From contig NZ_CANLVF010000006.1 in assembly GCF_947494555.1 (NCBI RefSeq), positions 449,014 to 513,013 of the forward strand: a DNA stretch of 64,000 nucleotides, read 5' to 3'. Positions 7,547 through 16,534 of the stretch are shown here, piece by piece. Source of the stretch: an uncultured Roseibium sp. (GTDB lineage: Bacteria; Pseudomonadota; Alphaproteobacteria; Rhizobiales; Stappiaceae). Within the stretch, counting starts at the first letter, position 1; each line of letters starts with the position of its first letter. The notes below the pieces were generated by a model. The model was not told the DNA's origin. It worked only from the letters and a program-made list of their open reading frames with translations, and did no database searches. Made by a program: the position numbers and the translations under genes.

Positions 7547-9511
7547 TTACGGCTTGAAACTCCTCGCATCGATCTTGAGTTTCTTTAACCGCGAATAGAG
7601 CGTTGTCGGTTTCATCGCCAGGCGTTCGGCCGCGCCGCCCGGGCCTGAAACCTTGCCGGCGCATTCCATCAGTGCTGCCCGGATTGCCTCTATCTCGGCG
7701 CGCTGCAAATCCGACCGACTGGTGATGATTTGCATGGACTGAGCGGCCACCGCCTGGGTATCAGCAAGTTCGTCCGTTTCCTGGTTCTCTCCGGCAAGCG
7801 CAGCGGGCCGCACATCTGTTTCACTCGGCTTGGGAAGGTCGAAAGCCAGTTTGCCGCTCCTGGACAGGATCACGGCCCGTTCGATGACGTTCTCCAGTTC
7901 GCGGATATTTCCCGGCCAGTCGTAGGCCTGCAATTGGTTTATGTTGGCGACGGTGAGTTGCGGCGCGGTCGTTCTGTTCAGACGCTCAACGGCACGCTTC
8001 ATGAACAGTGTCGCAAGCGGGGGAATGTCCTCTCTCCTTTCCCGCAAAGGTGCCGAGTGAATGGGAAAGACGGCAAGTCGGAAATAAAGGTCTTCGCGGA
8101 AACTTTTTTCCATGATGGAGTGACGCAGCTCCCGGTTCGTCGCGGCGATGACACGCACATCCACCTTCATGGTGCGTGTGTCGCCCACGCGCTCGAACTG
8201 TTGTTCCTGAAGGACCCGCAACAGTTTTCCCTGTTGCTCCAAAGGCAGTTCACCGACTTCATCGAGAAACAGGGTTCCTCCATCCGCGAGCTCAAACCGC
8301 CCTGCCCGCGCAGATACTGCGCCGGTAAACGCTCCCTTGACGTGCCCAAAGAACTCGCTTTCGAACAGTTCAGCCGGAATTGCTGCGCAATTCACGCGGA
8401 TGAGCGGTCGGTCGCGGCGCGGGCTTGCGTTGTGGATCGCATGCGCGATCAACTCCTTGCCGGTCCCTGATTCACCCGTGATAAGGACGGTCGCCTCCGT
8501 TGGCGCAACAAGGTCGATCTGTTCGACGGTCTGCGCGATCGCGGGACTTGAGCCGACGATCTCATGCCGGTTGTGACGCTCCTCCAGCTCGTCCAGCAGA
8601 TAGGCTTTTTCCATTTCAAGGCGGGTTCGAAGCTGCTCGACCTCTGCCAGTGCCTTGCGGAGCTGGTTCTCCTGTTTCTGCTGCTTGGAGATATCCCGGA
8701 AAACCACAACGGCGCCAACCAACTTGTTGTCGTCCTCGATTGGCGTTGACGTGTATTCCACCGGGAAACTGCTGCCGTCCTTGCGCCAGAAGACTTCGCC
8801 GCGCACCTCGTGAACTTCTCCGTCCTTGAAGGCCAGATAGATCGGGCATTGATGGATGGGGTAGTCATCGCCGCATGCATGCGAATGGTGAATGACGTCG
8901 TGTGCCACCTTGCCCACGATTTCATCCGCCTTCCAACCGAGCATGCGTTCGGCTGCCGGGTTCACAAACGTGGTTTCTCCCAGCTTATTGACGCCGTAAA
9001 TTCCCTCGCCCGCCGCATCCAGCAAAAGTTTGTTGCCGTGCTCCAATTCCCGGAACATCTGGTCGGCTCTGCGGACTGCATCCGGCTCTCCCCTGTGCAG
9101 AGCGGCAAACTCGGCCCTGGCCATACGCTTCCGCTGCCGGCGCGCGTCGAACAGCAGCATCGTAATGTAGGATTGTCCTTCGGGCGTCGAAAGAGCAGCG
9201 TGGCAGTCGATTTCGTAAGTACGACCGTTCGGAGTTTTCAGCAGAAACTCCGATTGCCATCTGCCGGGACCGATCAGACAAGCCTCGGTCAGCACATGCA
9301 GCTCCGCCAAAACCGAACGAAAAAGCTCACTGGGCCTGCGTTGAAGAAGTGAATCGGCATCTTCACCGAAATAGCGCGCGCAAGGCTCCGCCGCCATCAT
9401 CACCCGGTCTTCGATCGGGTCGATGACCAGCGCGGCATAATTTGCGTTGTCGAACAAACCGCCGGAAAGACTTACGCGTTTTGCGTGCGTGAGAAACAGG
9501 GTTTCATTCAT
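7547..9511 (-). CDS. Sigma-54-dependent transcriptional activator with PAS domains, NtrC/Fis type
   Basis: About 654 residues from ATG 9511; the frame stays open to 9538. An N-terminal PAS-like region (about 20-125) and a second PAS domain (about 160-275, GEGIYGVNKLGETTFVNPAAERMLGW) lead through a coiled coil to an AAA+ core. The core has Walker A GESGTGKE (346-353), the sigma-54 contact loop GAFTGA (393-398) and Walker B GTLFLDEVGE. A Fis-type helix-turn-helix lies at the C-terminus. There is no receiver domain, so it probably senses a small ligand or redox state through PAS. It is divergent from the cyanate operon, whose upstream region carries a sigma-54 promoter and a palindrome fitting an activator site. 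Confidence 0.95.
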   Translation of the reverse strand: MNETLFLTHAKRVSLSGGLFDNANYAALVIDPIEDRVMMAAEPCARYFGEDADSLLQRRPSELFRSVLAELHVLTEACLIGPGRWQSEFLLKTPNGRTYEIDCHAALSTPEGQSYITMLLFDARRQRKRMARAEFAALHRGEPDAVRRADQMFRELEHGNKLLLDAAGEGIYGVNKLGETTFVNPAAERMLGWKADEIVGKVAHDVIHHSHACGDDYPIHQCPIYLAFKDGEVHEVRGEVFWRKDGSSFPVEYTSTPIEDDNKLVGAVVVFRDISKQQKQENQLRKALAEVEQLRTRLEMEKAYLLDELEERHNRHEIVGSSPAIAQTVEQIDLVAPTEATVLITGESGTGKELIAHAIHNASPRRDRPLIRVNCAAIPAELFESEFFGHVKGAFTGAVSARAGRFELADGGTLFLDEVGELPLEQQGKLLRVLQEQQFERVGDTRTMKVDVRVIAATNRELRHSIMEKSFREDLYFRLAVFPIHSAPLRERREDIPPLATLFMKRAVERLNRTTAPQLTVANINQLQAYDWPGNIRELENVIERAVILSRSGKLAFDLPKPSETDVRPAALAGENQETDELADTQAVAAQSMQIITSRSDLQRAEIEAIRAALMECAGKVSGPGGAAERLAMKPTTLYSRLKKLKIDARSFKP

Positions 9512-9598
9512 AACGCGAATTTTCCAACGACAAAACAACGACTTAGTCCATGCAGACTAGGTCATATCTTGATATCTCGTAAATAAAATTTCTGAAAT

Positions 9599-9613
9599 TT
9601 CGTAATTTACGAA
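9599..9613. promoter_or_regulatory. Probable upstream activator site, palindrome TTCGTAATTTACGAA
   Basis: A perfect 15-bp palindrome centred about 90 bp upstream of the sigma-54 promoter. Extra half-sites CTCGTAAA occur on both sides (near 9577 and 9616). This is the usual position for binding of a sigma-54 activator; the divergent activator gene is the natural candidate. Confidence 0.6.
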
Positions 9614-9687
9614 TTCTCGTAAAGCTGAACCAGCGTTTTCAAATCGCGCAAACTATTGTTTTTTTTCAACTTTTAATTTTCCACAAA

Positions 9688-9704
9688 CTGGCACAGCTCC
9701 TGCA
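9688..9704 (+). promoter_or_regulatory. Sigma-54 (-24/-12) promoter of the cyanate operon
   Basis: CTGGCACAGCTCCTGCA matches the -24/-12 consensus TGGCAC-N5-TTGC with one change. GG (9690-9691) and GC (9702-9703) are separated by exactly 10 bases. Transcription would start near 9715, leaving a leader of about 167 nt before the first gene at 9882. Confidence 0.75.
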
Positions 9705-9714
9705 AAGAAAAATT

Positions 9715-9881
9715 TGCTCAAGCGTCCCATGGCTAATGGCGGTCAATTCGACGGGAGGCTTTCACCGTGAAGCTGAACTGATGGTGGTTTGGCGGCGCAA
9801 GGCCGATGGGGGCCAAACGGGCGGCATTGCGGTTTCGTTCAAGCCGGATGACCCGCCCAGACTGTCAAAGGACGAATTCAC
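9715..9881 (+). promoter_or_regulatory. Long leader RNA of the cyanate operon, possible ANTAR target
   Basis: The predicted leader holds a stem with arms GTTTGGC (9787-9793) and GCCAAAC (9812-9818), and an 11-bp palindrome TTCACCGTGAA. ANTAR proteins act on two short hexaloop hairpins in such leaders; I do not see a textbook pair here. No clear terminator is visible. The call rests mainly on leader length and the neighbouring ANTAR gene. Confidence 0.3.
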
Positions 9882-11387
9882 ATGGGTGCTCTAAGCAATC
9901 CTTTTGACCCGAATGAAATTTTGTGGACCGGCTGTCCTTGCGGCATGCACGCCACGATGTACGAACATCAGCTGGCAATGTCGCAATCCGCGACGGGATC
10001 ACGGTTTTACACCTCTGAAACGACTGGGGCGGAAACTGTCGAGCAATCCGTCCAGCAGCAGCAGGCTGCGCACTCGGACATGCGTGACGAGCCGGAAATT
10101 GCGAATACGGACCCCGACGTAGACTGGAATGATCAGGAAGCCGTGCTCGCGCGCTGCGTTGAGTCAGCGGTCATGAAGGGGATCTTCGGCACCGACATGA
10201 ACCGCCGGAAATTCCTGCGCGGCGTTGGAAGCGCGACGGCGCTCGCCGCCGTGTCGCAATTCGTACCGCTCGATGCGCTGAAGGCGGCGATCATCGATGC
10301 CAAGGGGCCGCTCGAAAAAACCAAGCTCAATGTCGGGTTTGTGCCGATTACCTGCGCAACACCGATCATCATGGCGAAACCGCTCGGCTTCTACGAACGC
10401 TACGGCCTTGATGTTGAGGTCATCAAAACTGCCGGCTGGGCGGTGTCGCGCGACAAATCGTTGTCGGGCGAATACGACGCCGCTCACATGCTCACGCCGA
10501 TGCCGCTTGCCATCACCGTTGGTGCCGGTTCCACCTCGGTGCCGTGGACAATGCCGGCGGTCGAAAACATCAACGGTCAGGCCATCACCCTCGCAAACAA
10601 GCACCTCGACAAGCAGGACCCGACAAAGTGGAAGGGCTTCACCTTCGGGGTTCCGTTCGAGTACTCGATGCACAACTTCCTGCTTCGCTACTATGTCGCG
10701 GAAGCCGGACTCGACCCCGACAAGGACATCCAGATCCGCGTGGTGCCGCCGCCGGAGATGGTCGCCAACCTGTCGGCGGGCAACCTCGACGGATATCTCT
10801 CCCCCGACCCCTTCAATCAGCGTGCCGTGTTTGACGGTGTCGGTTTCATCTACAAGCTGACAAAAGAGATCTGGGACGGTCACCCCTGCTGTGCGTTCGC
10901 TGCGAGCCAAAAGTTCATCGACGAGACGCCGAACACGTTCCTTGCACTGTTCAAGTCGATCCTGGATGCGACGGCCTATTCCCAGGATCTGTCAAACCGC
11001 CCTGAAATCTCTGAAGCGATCTCGCCGAAGAACTACCTGAACCAGCCCACAACAGTTGTTCAACAGGTACTCACGGGCCGTTTTGCGGATGGTCTCGGCA
11101 AGGTGAGAAACGAGCCGACCCGGATCGACTTCGATCCGTTCCCCTACCACTCGTTCTCGGTCTGGATCCTCTCGCAGATGAAGCGCTGGGGCTACATTGA
11201 AGGGGATATCAACTTCAAGGACATTTCCGAACAAGTCTACCTGGCCACAGATGCGCAGGCCGTCATGAAGGAGATGGGGCAGACACCGCCGGACATCACC
11301 TACAAGTCCCACACGATCATGGGCAAAACCTTCGATCCTGCCGAACCGGACGCTTACATCGACAGTTTTGCCATCAAGCGGACCTGA
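9882..11387 (+). CDS. cynA: Cyanate/nitrate-type ABC transporter substrate-binding protein, CynA/NrtA/CmpA family
   Basis: A 501-residue protein. The last 390 residues are an NrtA/CmpA-like binding protein (LNVGFVPITCATPIIMAKPLGFYERYGL, VVPPPEMVANL, HPCCAFAAS). A Tat signal (NRRKFLRGVGSATALAA) sits far inside, near residue 107. Ahead of it lies an extension of about 105 residues that begins with a CPCG motif and ends in an acidic DPDVDWND stretch. Cyanate as the substrate is inferred from the cyanase gene in the same operon; the family also carries nitrate, nitrite and bicarbonate. First gene behind the sigma-54 promoter. Permease and ATPase follow. Confidence 0.82.
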   Translation: MGALSNPFDPNEILWTGCPCGMHATMYEHQLAMSQSATGSRFYTSETTGAETVEQSVQQQQAAHSDMRDEPEIANTDPDVDWNDQEAVLARCVESAVMKGIFGTDMNRRKFLRGVGSATALAAVSQFVPLDALKAAIIDAKGPLEKTKLNVGFVPITCATPIIMAKPLGFYERYGLDVEVIKTAGWAVSRDKSLSGEYDAAHMLTPMPLAITVGAGSTSVPWTMPAVENINGQAITLANKHLDKQDPTKWKGFTFGVPFEYSMHNFLLRYYVAEAGLDPDKDIQIRVVPPPEMVANLSAGNLDGYLSPDPFNQRAVFDGVGFIYKLTKEIWDGHPCCAFAASQKFIDETPNTFLALFKSILDATAYSQDLSNRPEISEAISPKNYLNQPTTVVQQVLTGRFADGLGKVRNEPTRIDFDPFPYHSFSVWILSQMKRWGYIEGDINFKDISEQVYLATDAQAVMKEMGQTPPDITYKSHTIMGKTFDPAEPDAYIDSFAIKRT

Positions 11388-11462
11388 TCAAGAACCTGAT
11401 CTGGGCGGCGACCGCTTGTCGCTGCCCGGTCAACCCAGACAAAGAGAAAGAGCACAACGGGC

Positions 11463-12314
11463 ATGACAACGACGAACAATTTCGGACTGAAGGCAGGACT
11501 TTTGTCCATCGTGATCCTGCTGCTGTTTCTTTTCGGCTGGCACATGCTCGTGGTGGCGCAGCAAGGGCCCGCCGCGGAAGGACTGGATCCCGAATACGCC
11601 GCGCTGCTGGGAAAACAGGCGACCGAAGGCGACAGCGCCTTGCCGAAACCGCACGAAGTCGGCGCTGAACTCTGGCAGCATATTTCAGACCCGTTCTACG
11701 ATGCCGGCCCAAATGACAAGGGCATCGGCATTCAGCTGGCCTATTCGCTGTTCCGCGTCCTGACCGGGTTCGGTCTGGCAGCGTTGCTTGCCGTCCCGCT
11801 CGGTTTTCTGATCGGAATGAGCCCGGTCATCTATCAGGCGCTCAATCCCTTCATCCAGCTTTTGAAACCGGTATCCCCGCTCGCCTGGATGCCATTGGCT
11901 CTCTACACCATCAAGGACTCCAGCCTGTCCGCGATCTTCGTGATTTTCATCTGCTCGATCTGGCCGATGCTGATCAACACGGCCTTCGGTGTCGCCAATG
12001 TGCGCAAGGAATGGCTGAACGTTGCAAAGACGCTCGAAGTCAGTCCGCTTCGAACGGCGTTCCGCGTCATCTTGCCGGCGGCGGCTCCGACGATCCTCAC
12101 AGGCATGCGCATTTCAATCGGCATCGCCTGGCTGGTGATCGTCGCCGCCGAAATGCTCGTTGGCGGTACAGGGATCGGATACTTCGTCTGGAACGAGTGG
12201 AACAACCTGTCGATTACGGGCGTGGTGTCCGCGATCGTCTTTATCGGCCTCGTCGGCATGTTCCTGGACATCCTTCTGGCGCACGCGGCGAAACTCGTCG
12301 CCTACGCGGAATAG
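11463..12314 (+). CDS. cynB: ABC transporter permease, CynB/NrtB type
   Basis: A 283-residue inner-membrane protein with an N-terminal membrane anchor, a periplasmic loop of about 60 residues and a BPD-type transmembrane domain. The EAA-like loop (WLNVAKTLEVSPLRTAFRVILPAAAPTILTGMRISIGIAW) is the contact site for the ATPase. It lies between the binding protein and the ATPase. The substrate assignment follows the operon (cyanate). Confidence 0.88.
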   Translation: MTTTNNFGLKAGLLSIVILLLFLFGWHMLVVAQQGPAAEGLDPEYAALLGKQATEGDSALPKPHEVGAELWQHISDPFYDAGPNDKGIGIQLAYSLFRVLTGFGLAALLAVPLGFLIGMSPVIYQALNPFIQLLKPVSPLAWMPLALYTIKDSSLSAIFVIFICSIWPMLINTAFGVANVRKEWLNVAKTLEVSPLRTAFRVILPAAAPTILTGMRISIGIAWLVIVAAEMLVGGTGIGYFVWNEWNNLSITGVVSAIVFIGLVGMFLDILLAHAAKLVAYAE

Positions 12315-12322
12315 GCGATCCC

Positions 12323-13333
12323 ATGTCCGAAGCACCGATTCAATTTACACCTCCCAAGTCGCACTCCGTCTCCCAAGGAACCGAAATGGCCGATAAGCCC
12401 GACACCCCTTTACGCAAGATGATCCAGGTCGAGGGGCTGGAACGTCGGTTTCCCAATCCCGGAGACAAGGGCGAAACACAAATTTTCGGAGACGTCAGTT
12501 TTACCGTCGCCGAAGGTGAGTTCGTCTGTCTCATAGGTCATTCGGGCTGCGGCAAGACCACACTCCTGAATATTCTGGCAGGTCTCGACGGCCCCTCCTC
12601 CGGCCACGTGATTGTCGATGGGAAAGAGATCTCCGGACCGAGCCTGGACAGGGCCGTCGTGTTTCAGGGGCATGCGCTTATGCCGTGGATGTCGGCCATG
12701 ACCAACATTGCGTTTGCCGTTGAATCCCGCTGGCCGAACTGGAGCAGCGCCGACGTACGCAAGCACTGCCAGAAATACATCGACATGGTGCATCTGACAG
12801 GGTCCGAGGACAAAAAGCCCGCGCAGCTCTCAGGTGGCATGAAACAGCGTGTCGGCATTGCACGCGCCTTCTCAATCGAGCCGAAGATCCTTCTGATGGA
12901 TGAGCCTTTCTCGGCGCTCGACGCCCTGACACGCGGCAGTTTGCAAGATGAACTTGTCACGATCTGCAAGGCAACCAACCAGACGTCGTTCATGATCACG
13001 CACGATATCGATGAGGCGATCCTCCTTGCCGACCGGATCGTGCTCATGACGAATGGTCCGGAAGCGCGGGTCTGCGAGATCGTTGAAAACACCCTGCCCA
13101 AGGGCCGCACACGATCCGACATGCATACGCATGAAAATTACTATCCGATGCGCAATCACCTGATCGAGTTTCTGGTCAATCGGTCGAAGAATTTCGCCGC
13201 GGAGATTTCCGCCGCCGATTTCGACCCCCGCAATCCCCCCATCGCCCGTCCGGCTGCCGCATCAGGCACGAGCGGCGAGCAATCCCTACCGTCAAACGAC
13301 GCTTCGGCGACACAGGAGAAGAAAGCATCATGA
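12323..13333 (+). CDS. cynD: ABC transporter ATP-binding protein, CynD/NrtD type
   Basis: A 336-residue protein from ATG 12323; the frame is open further upstream but overlaps the permease. Walker A is GHSGCGKTT (72-80). The signature LSGGMKQR, Walker B ILLMDEPFSALD and the H-loop MITHDIDEA are all present. The last 70 residues (NYYPMRNHLIEFLVNRS and on) match the NrtD/CynD C-terminal extension, followed by a low-complexity tail. Its stop overlaps the cynS start by four bases (ATGA), pointing to coupled translation. Confidence 0.9.
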   Translation: MSEAPIQFTPPKSHSVSQGTEMADKPDTPLRKMIQVEGLERRFPNPGDKGETQIFGDVSFTVAEGEFVCLIGHSGCGKTTLLNILAGLDGPSSGHVIVDGKEISGPSLDRAVVFQGHALMPWMSAMTNIAFAVESRWPNWSSADVRKHCQKYIDMVHLTGSEDKKPAQLSGGMKQRVGIARAFSIEPKILLMDEPFSALDALTRGSLQDELVTICKATNQTSFMITHDIDEAILLADRIVLMTNGPEARVCEIVENTLPKGRTRSDMHTHENYYPMRNHLIEFLVNRSKNFAAEISAADFDPRNPPIARPAAASGTSGEQSLPSNDASATQEKKAS

Positions 13334-13782
13334 TTTCGCGTGAAGAACTAACCGAGAAAATCGTCGCCTACAAAACCCTGAACGGCAAGAAGTGGAGCGA
13401 GATTGCAGATTCCGTCGGTCAGTCAAAGGAATGGACGACAGCAGCTCTGCTTGGCCAGATTTCCCTTTCCAAGGAACAGGCAGAGGCAGCCGGCGCGGCA
13501 ATCGGGATCAACTTCTCCGAAGAGGAGATCGCCCAGCTGATGACCGTGCCCTACCGCGGCTCGCTGCCGAGTTCCGTTCCGACCGACCCTCTGATCTACC
13601 GGCTTTATGAAATCGTGATGATCTACGGCACCACGATGAAGGGCCTCATCGAGGAAGAGTTCGGAGACGGCATCATGTCCGCCATCGACTTCGATATGGA
13701 TATCAGCCGCATCCCGGATCCGAAGGGCGACCGTGTCAAGGTCACGATGTCGGGCAAATTCCTTCCGTACAAAACATACTGA
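13330..13782 (+). CDS. cynS: Cyanate hydratase (cyanase)
   Basis: A 150-residue protein, close to the usual 150-156. Cyanase converts cyanate plus bicarbonate to ammonia and CO2 as a cytosolic decamer. The N-terminal helix-turn-helix-like domain (about 1-70) is present. The catalytic domain includes PTDPLIYRLYEIVMIYGTT and FGDGIMSAIDF. The residues aligning with the known triad are Arg91, Glu94 and Ser117, all conserved. This gene fixes the likely substrate of the transporter encoded just upstream. Confidence 0.96.
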   Translation: MISREELTEKIVAYKTLNGKKWSEIADSVGQSKEWTTAALLGQISLSKEQAEAAGAAIGINFSEEEIAQLMTVPYRGSLPSSVPTDPLIYRLYEIVMIYGTTMKGLIEEEFGDGIMSAIDFDMDISRIPDPKGDRVKVTMSGKFLPYKTY

Positions 13783-13818
13783 ACCAGGCAAGCGTCACGT
13801 CAAGGGAGCTCGTAAGTC

Positions 13819-14883
13819 ATGTCAGAAATTCTCAACGAATCCGGTGGTTCAGCTTGTGCGGAAGAGGTTTGCCAGGACGATGCACGCACCGTGCCCGTCA
13901 AGGGCTCATCCGGCAAGACACCTGTGACAATTCTCACGGGCTACCTTGGAGCGGGCAAGACAACGCTGTTGAACCGCATTCTCACCGAGCAGCACGGCAA
14001 ACGCTACGCAGTTGTCGTCAACGAGTTCGGTGAAGAAGGGATCGACAACGAGCTTGTGCTTGATGCCGAAGAAGAAATCTTCGAGATGAACAACGGCTGC
14101 ATCTGCTGCACGGTTCGGGGTGATCTGATCCGCATTCTCTCGGGCTTGATGGATCGTGCGGAGGAGTTCGACGGTATCCTGGTCGAGACCACGGGCCTGG
14201 CCGATCCTGGCCCGGTCGTACAGACCTTCTTCGTCGACGACGATTTGCGTGACCGTGTCAAGCTCGACACAGTCGTAACGCTGATCGACGCCAAGCATTT
14301 TCTGAGCAAGGTCGACAGCCAGCACGAGGCCGAGGAACAGGTTGCCTTTGCCGACGTCCTGATCATCAACAAGCTTGATCTGGTCGATGAGGCCGGGCTG
14401 GAAGCGGTCAAGTCAAAGGTCCGCCAGATCAATCCGCACGCGCGCCTGTTCACCACCAGCAAGTCTGGCGTAGATCTCGCCGAGATCCTCGATCAGGGAT
14501 CATTCGACTTGCAAAAGTTGCTCGAACTCGAGCCCGGTTTCCTGGAAGAAGACCCCGAAGACCACGAGCATGACGACAGCATCACCTCCGTTTCTCTAAC
14601 CTGCAACGAACCCATCGATGCGAGGCGCTTCTCAGAGTGGATGAGAACGCTCATCCGCGAGCGTGGCACCGATATTTTCCGCAGCAAGGGCATCCTGAAA
14701 ATCGCTGGCGACGAGCGTCGCTATGTCTTTCAGGGCGTTCACATGGTCATGGATTCCGAATGGGGGGCAAATTGGGAAAACCATGCGCCAACAAGCCGGC
14801 TTGTTTTCATAGGACGCAATCTCGATGAAGCCGAGCTCAGCGAAGCCTTTTCCGGCTGTGCCGTGGCCCGGGAGGCAGCATGA
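13819..14883 (+). CDS. CobW/COG0523-family GTPase (metallochaperone)
   Basis: A 354-residue protein. Walker A is GYLGAGKTT (41-49), the metal motif CICC is at 94-97, NKLDLV is the GTP-specificity motif, and a CobW C-terminal domain spans about 255-345. COG0523 proteins deliver or sense metals such as zinc or cobalt using GTP. The N-terminal 35 residues contain two extra cysteines (SACAEEVC). It follows cynS by 36 bases and overlaps the WD40 gene by four (ATGA), so it belongs to the same transcript and to a metal module with the genes behind it. The metal cannot be told from sequence. Confidence 0.93.
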   Translation: MSEILNESGGSACAEEVCQDDARTVPVKGSSGKTPVTILTGYLGAGKTTLLNRILTEQHGKRYAVVVNEFGEEGIDNELVLDAEEEIFEMNNGCICCTVRGDLIRILSGLMDRAEEFDGILVETTGLADPGPVVQTFFVDDDLRDRVKLDTVVTLIDAKHFLSKVDSQHEAEEQVAFADVLIINKLDLVDEAGLEAVKSKVRQINPHARLFTTSKSGVDLAEILDQGSFDLQKLLELEPGFLEEDPEDHEHDDSITSVSLTCNEPIDARRFSEWMRTLIRERGTDIFRSKGILKIAGDERRYVFQGVHMVMDSEWGANWENHAPTSRLVFIGRNLDEAELSEAFSGCAVAREAA

Positions 14884-16001
14884 CCCTCTCGGCTGTTCCG
14901 GAAACCGAAATGCCGATGCCGCTTCCCGGTGCTGTTGACCAGGGCACGACACGCGTCGCCTACGGCATCACCCATAAGAGGCTCGATGTTGCCGCAAATG
15001 TCACGGCGATCAAGGGACTGCCATGTGATCTGGCGGGGTGCGGTGTCGCTGTCGGCCTCGGGAATGGCGGCCTGGCCGTTTTCGGCGGTGACGGGCTTAC
15101 CGGCCCGGATCTGACCGCCCATGGTGCCGCCGTAACAGGTCTGGCCGGATTGGAGAACACGCTCTACTCCATCGCGCAGGACAACAAACTCTATGCGCAC
15201 GACCTAAACTCGGGCGCCAACAGCCTTTTGTTCTCGTCAAGCGGCCAGTGGCTTTCGTCCCTGACAACAGCGCCGAAAACCGGCTACATCGCCTTCGTTT
15301 CCGGGAAAACAGCGTTCGTCTTGCCGACCAGCGCCAGTGAAGCCGGGGCACGCGACTTTCAGTTTACGGAGCACCCGAGCAGCCTGTCCGGGCTGGCATT
15401 TTCACCGGACGGAAGGCGGCTTGCCGTCAGCCATTACGACGGCATTACCTTGTGGCCCCTGGACGGTTCCGGCAAAGGCGAAATGCTGCGCTGGAAGGGG
15501 TACCATATCGGCGTGTCATGGTCGCCGGACGGCCGCTTTGTCGTGTCTGCGACGCAGGAACGCGAGCTTCATGTCTGGGATCTTGTGAGCGGCAAGGATT
15601 ATCGGTTGGGCGGTTATCCGGCAAAAATACACGAGCTCGAATGGACCGGCCCTGACAATGGTCCGGCGAAACTTGTCTGTTCCGGTGCCGATGTCATCAC
15701 TGCATGGCCATTTGGTGATGTGGGACCCGATCGTCTTCCTCCCGTGGAAATCGGGTATGTCTATTCGGGCCGCGTGACCAGCGTCGCGTCGCATCCAAAT
15801 CGCAGACTCGTCGCCGGCGGTTACACCACCGGAACTGTTTTGATCGGCGGCCTTCAAAAGGGCGAAGCGGCCTACGCACGTATCGCGGACAACCAGGAAA
15901 TTTCAGCGCTGGACTGGGTCAAGGGCGGCCGGGTTCTTGCCGCCGGCACACGTTCAGCAACGCTCGACCTCATCACTGTCGGAGAGCTGAAAGTGCAATA
16001 A
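14880..16001 (+). CDS. WD40-repeat protein of the CobW cluster
   Basis: A 373-residue protein of beta-propeller type without a signal peptide. Repeats are visible as LSGLAFSPDGRRLAVSHYDGITLWPL, GVSWSPDGRFVVSATQERELHVWDL and VTSVASHPNRRLVAGGYTTGTVLIG, with weaker copies before them, so five to seven blades are likely. The function is unknown. Its start overlaps the CobW stop (ATGA), and pairing of CobW with a WD40 protein suggests a scaffold or partner role in metal delivery (inference). Confidence 0.82.
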   Translation: MTLSAVPETEMPMPLPGAVDQGTTRVAYGITHKRLDVAANVTAIKGLPCDLAGCGVAVGLGNGGLAVFGGDGLTGPDLTAHGAAVTGLAGLENTLYSIAQDNKLYAHDLNSGANSLLFSSSGQWLSSLTTAPKTGYIAFVSGKTAFVLPTSASEAGARDFQFTEHPSSLSGLAFSPDGRRLAVSHYDGITLWPLDGSGKGEMLRWKGYHIGVSWSPDGRFVVSATQERELHVWDLVSGKDYRLGGYPAKIHELEWTGPDNGPAKLVCSGADVITAWPFGDVGPDRLPPVEIGYVYSGRVTSVASHPNRRLVAGGYTTGTVLIGGLQKGEAAYARIADNQEISALDWVKGGRVLAAGTRSATLDLITVGELKVQ

Positions 16002-16087
16002 CAGCGCATGGCGGTCGGCACACGTGCCAGAAACCTCCACGCAAGACCGGTAACGATTGAAGCACGCTTTACGGAAAGCACAGCGAC

Positions 16088-16534
16088 TTGAGTACAGTCA
16101 CGACGCACAGAATCCATATCTGCACCAAGTGCCGCGCGCGAGCGGACACGACCAGCGACCCACGCGGCAATGAAACCGTCTCCCCCGGGGCACGTCTGAT
16201 CTCCCGACTGCAAATTGCGCTCGACGCGAAACCGTTTTCCAAACCCTTTGAACTCTCCGGGGTCGAATGCATGGCCGGGTGCAATCGTCCCTGCACGGTC
16301 GCTTATCAGGCCGATGGAAAGGCGGGCTATCTTTTCGGAGACATCGATCCTGACGGCAGTCTCGACGCACTGGTCCGGTTCGCGCACCAGTATGCCGAGC
16401 TTGAGACGGGCTGGTGCAGCGCGACAGAGCGCCCGATCGCCCTGCTTAACAAGACGCTTGCGCGGATACCGGCGTTAGGCGCGGGTGAGCACCCAAAGAA
16501 AATATCCTCAACGTCTCGGGATGGCAGGTTGTGA
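16088..16534 (+). CDS. DUF1636-family cysteine-rich, probable metal or Fe-S binding protein
   Basis: A 148-residue protein starting at TTG 16088. The conserved cysteines are CTKCR near the N-terminus and CMAGCNRPCTVAY in the middle, the hallmark of DUF1636. Members are thought to bind metal or a 2Fe-2S cluster and are often found near cobalamin or metal uptake genes; the reaction is unknown. The TGA stop overlaps the start region of the ABC ATPase at 16531, showing translational coupling to the importer. Confidence 0.8.
   Translation: MSTVTTHRIHICTKCRARADTTSDPRGNETVSPGARLISRLQIALDAKPFSKPFELSGVECMAGCNRPCTVAYQADGKAGYLFGDIDPDGSLDALVRFAHQYAELETGWCSATERPIALLNKTLARIPALGAGEHPKKISSTSRDGRL

Noticed and set aside
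16002..16087. Possible cobalamin riboswitch before the DUF1636/importer genes
   Set aside because: The gap is only 86 bases and the conserved B12-box pattern is not visible.
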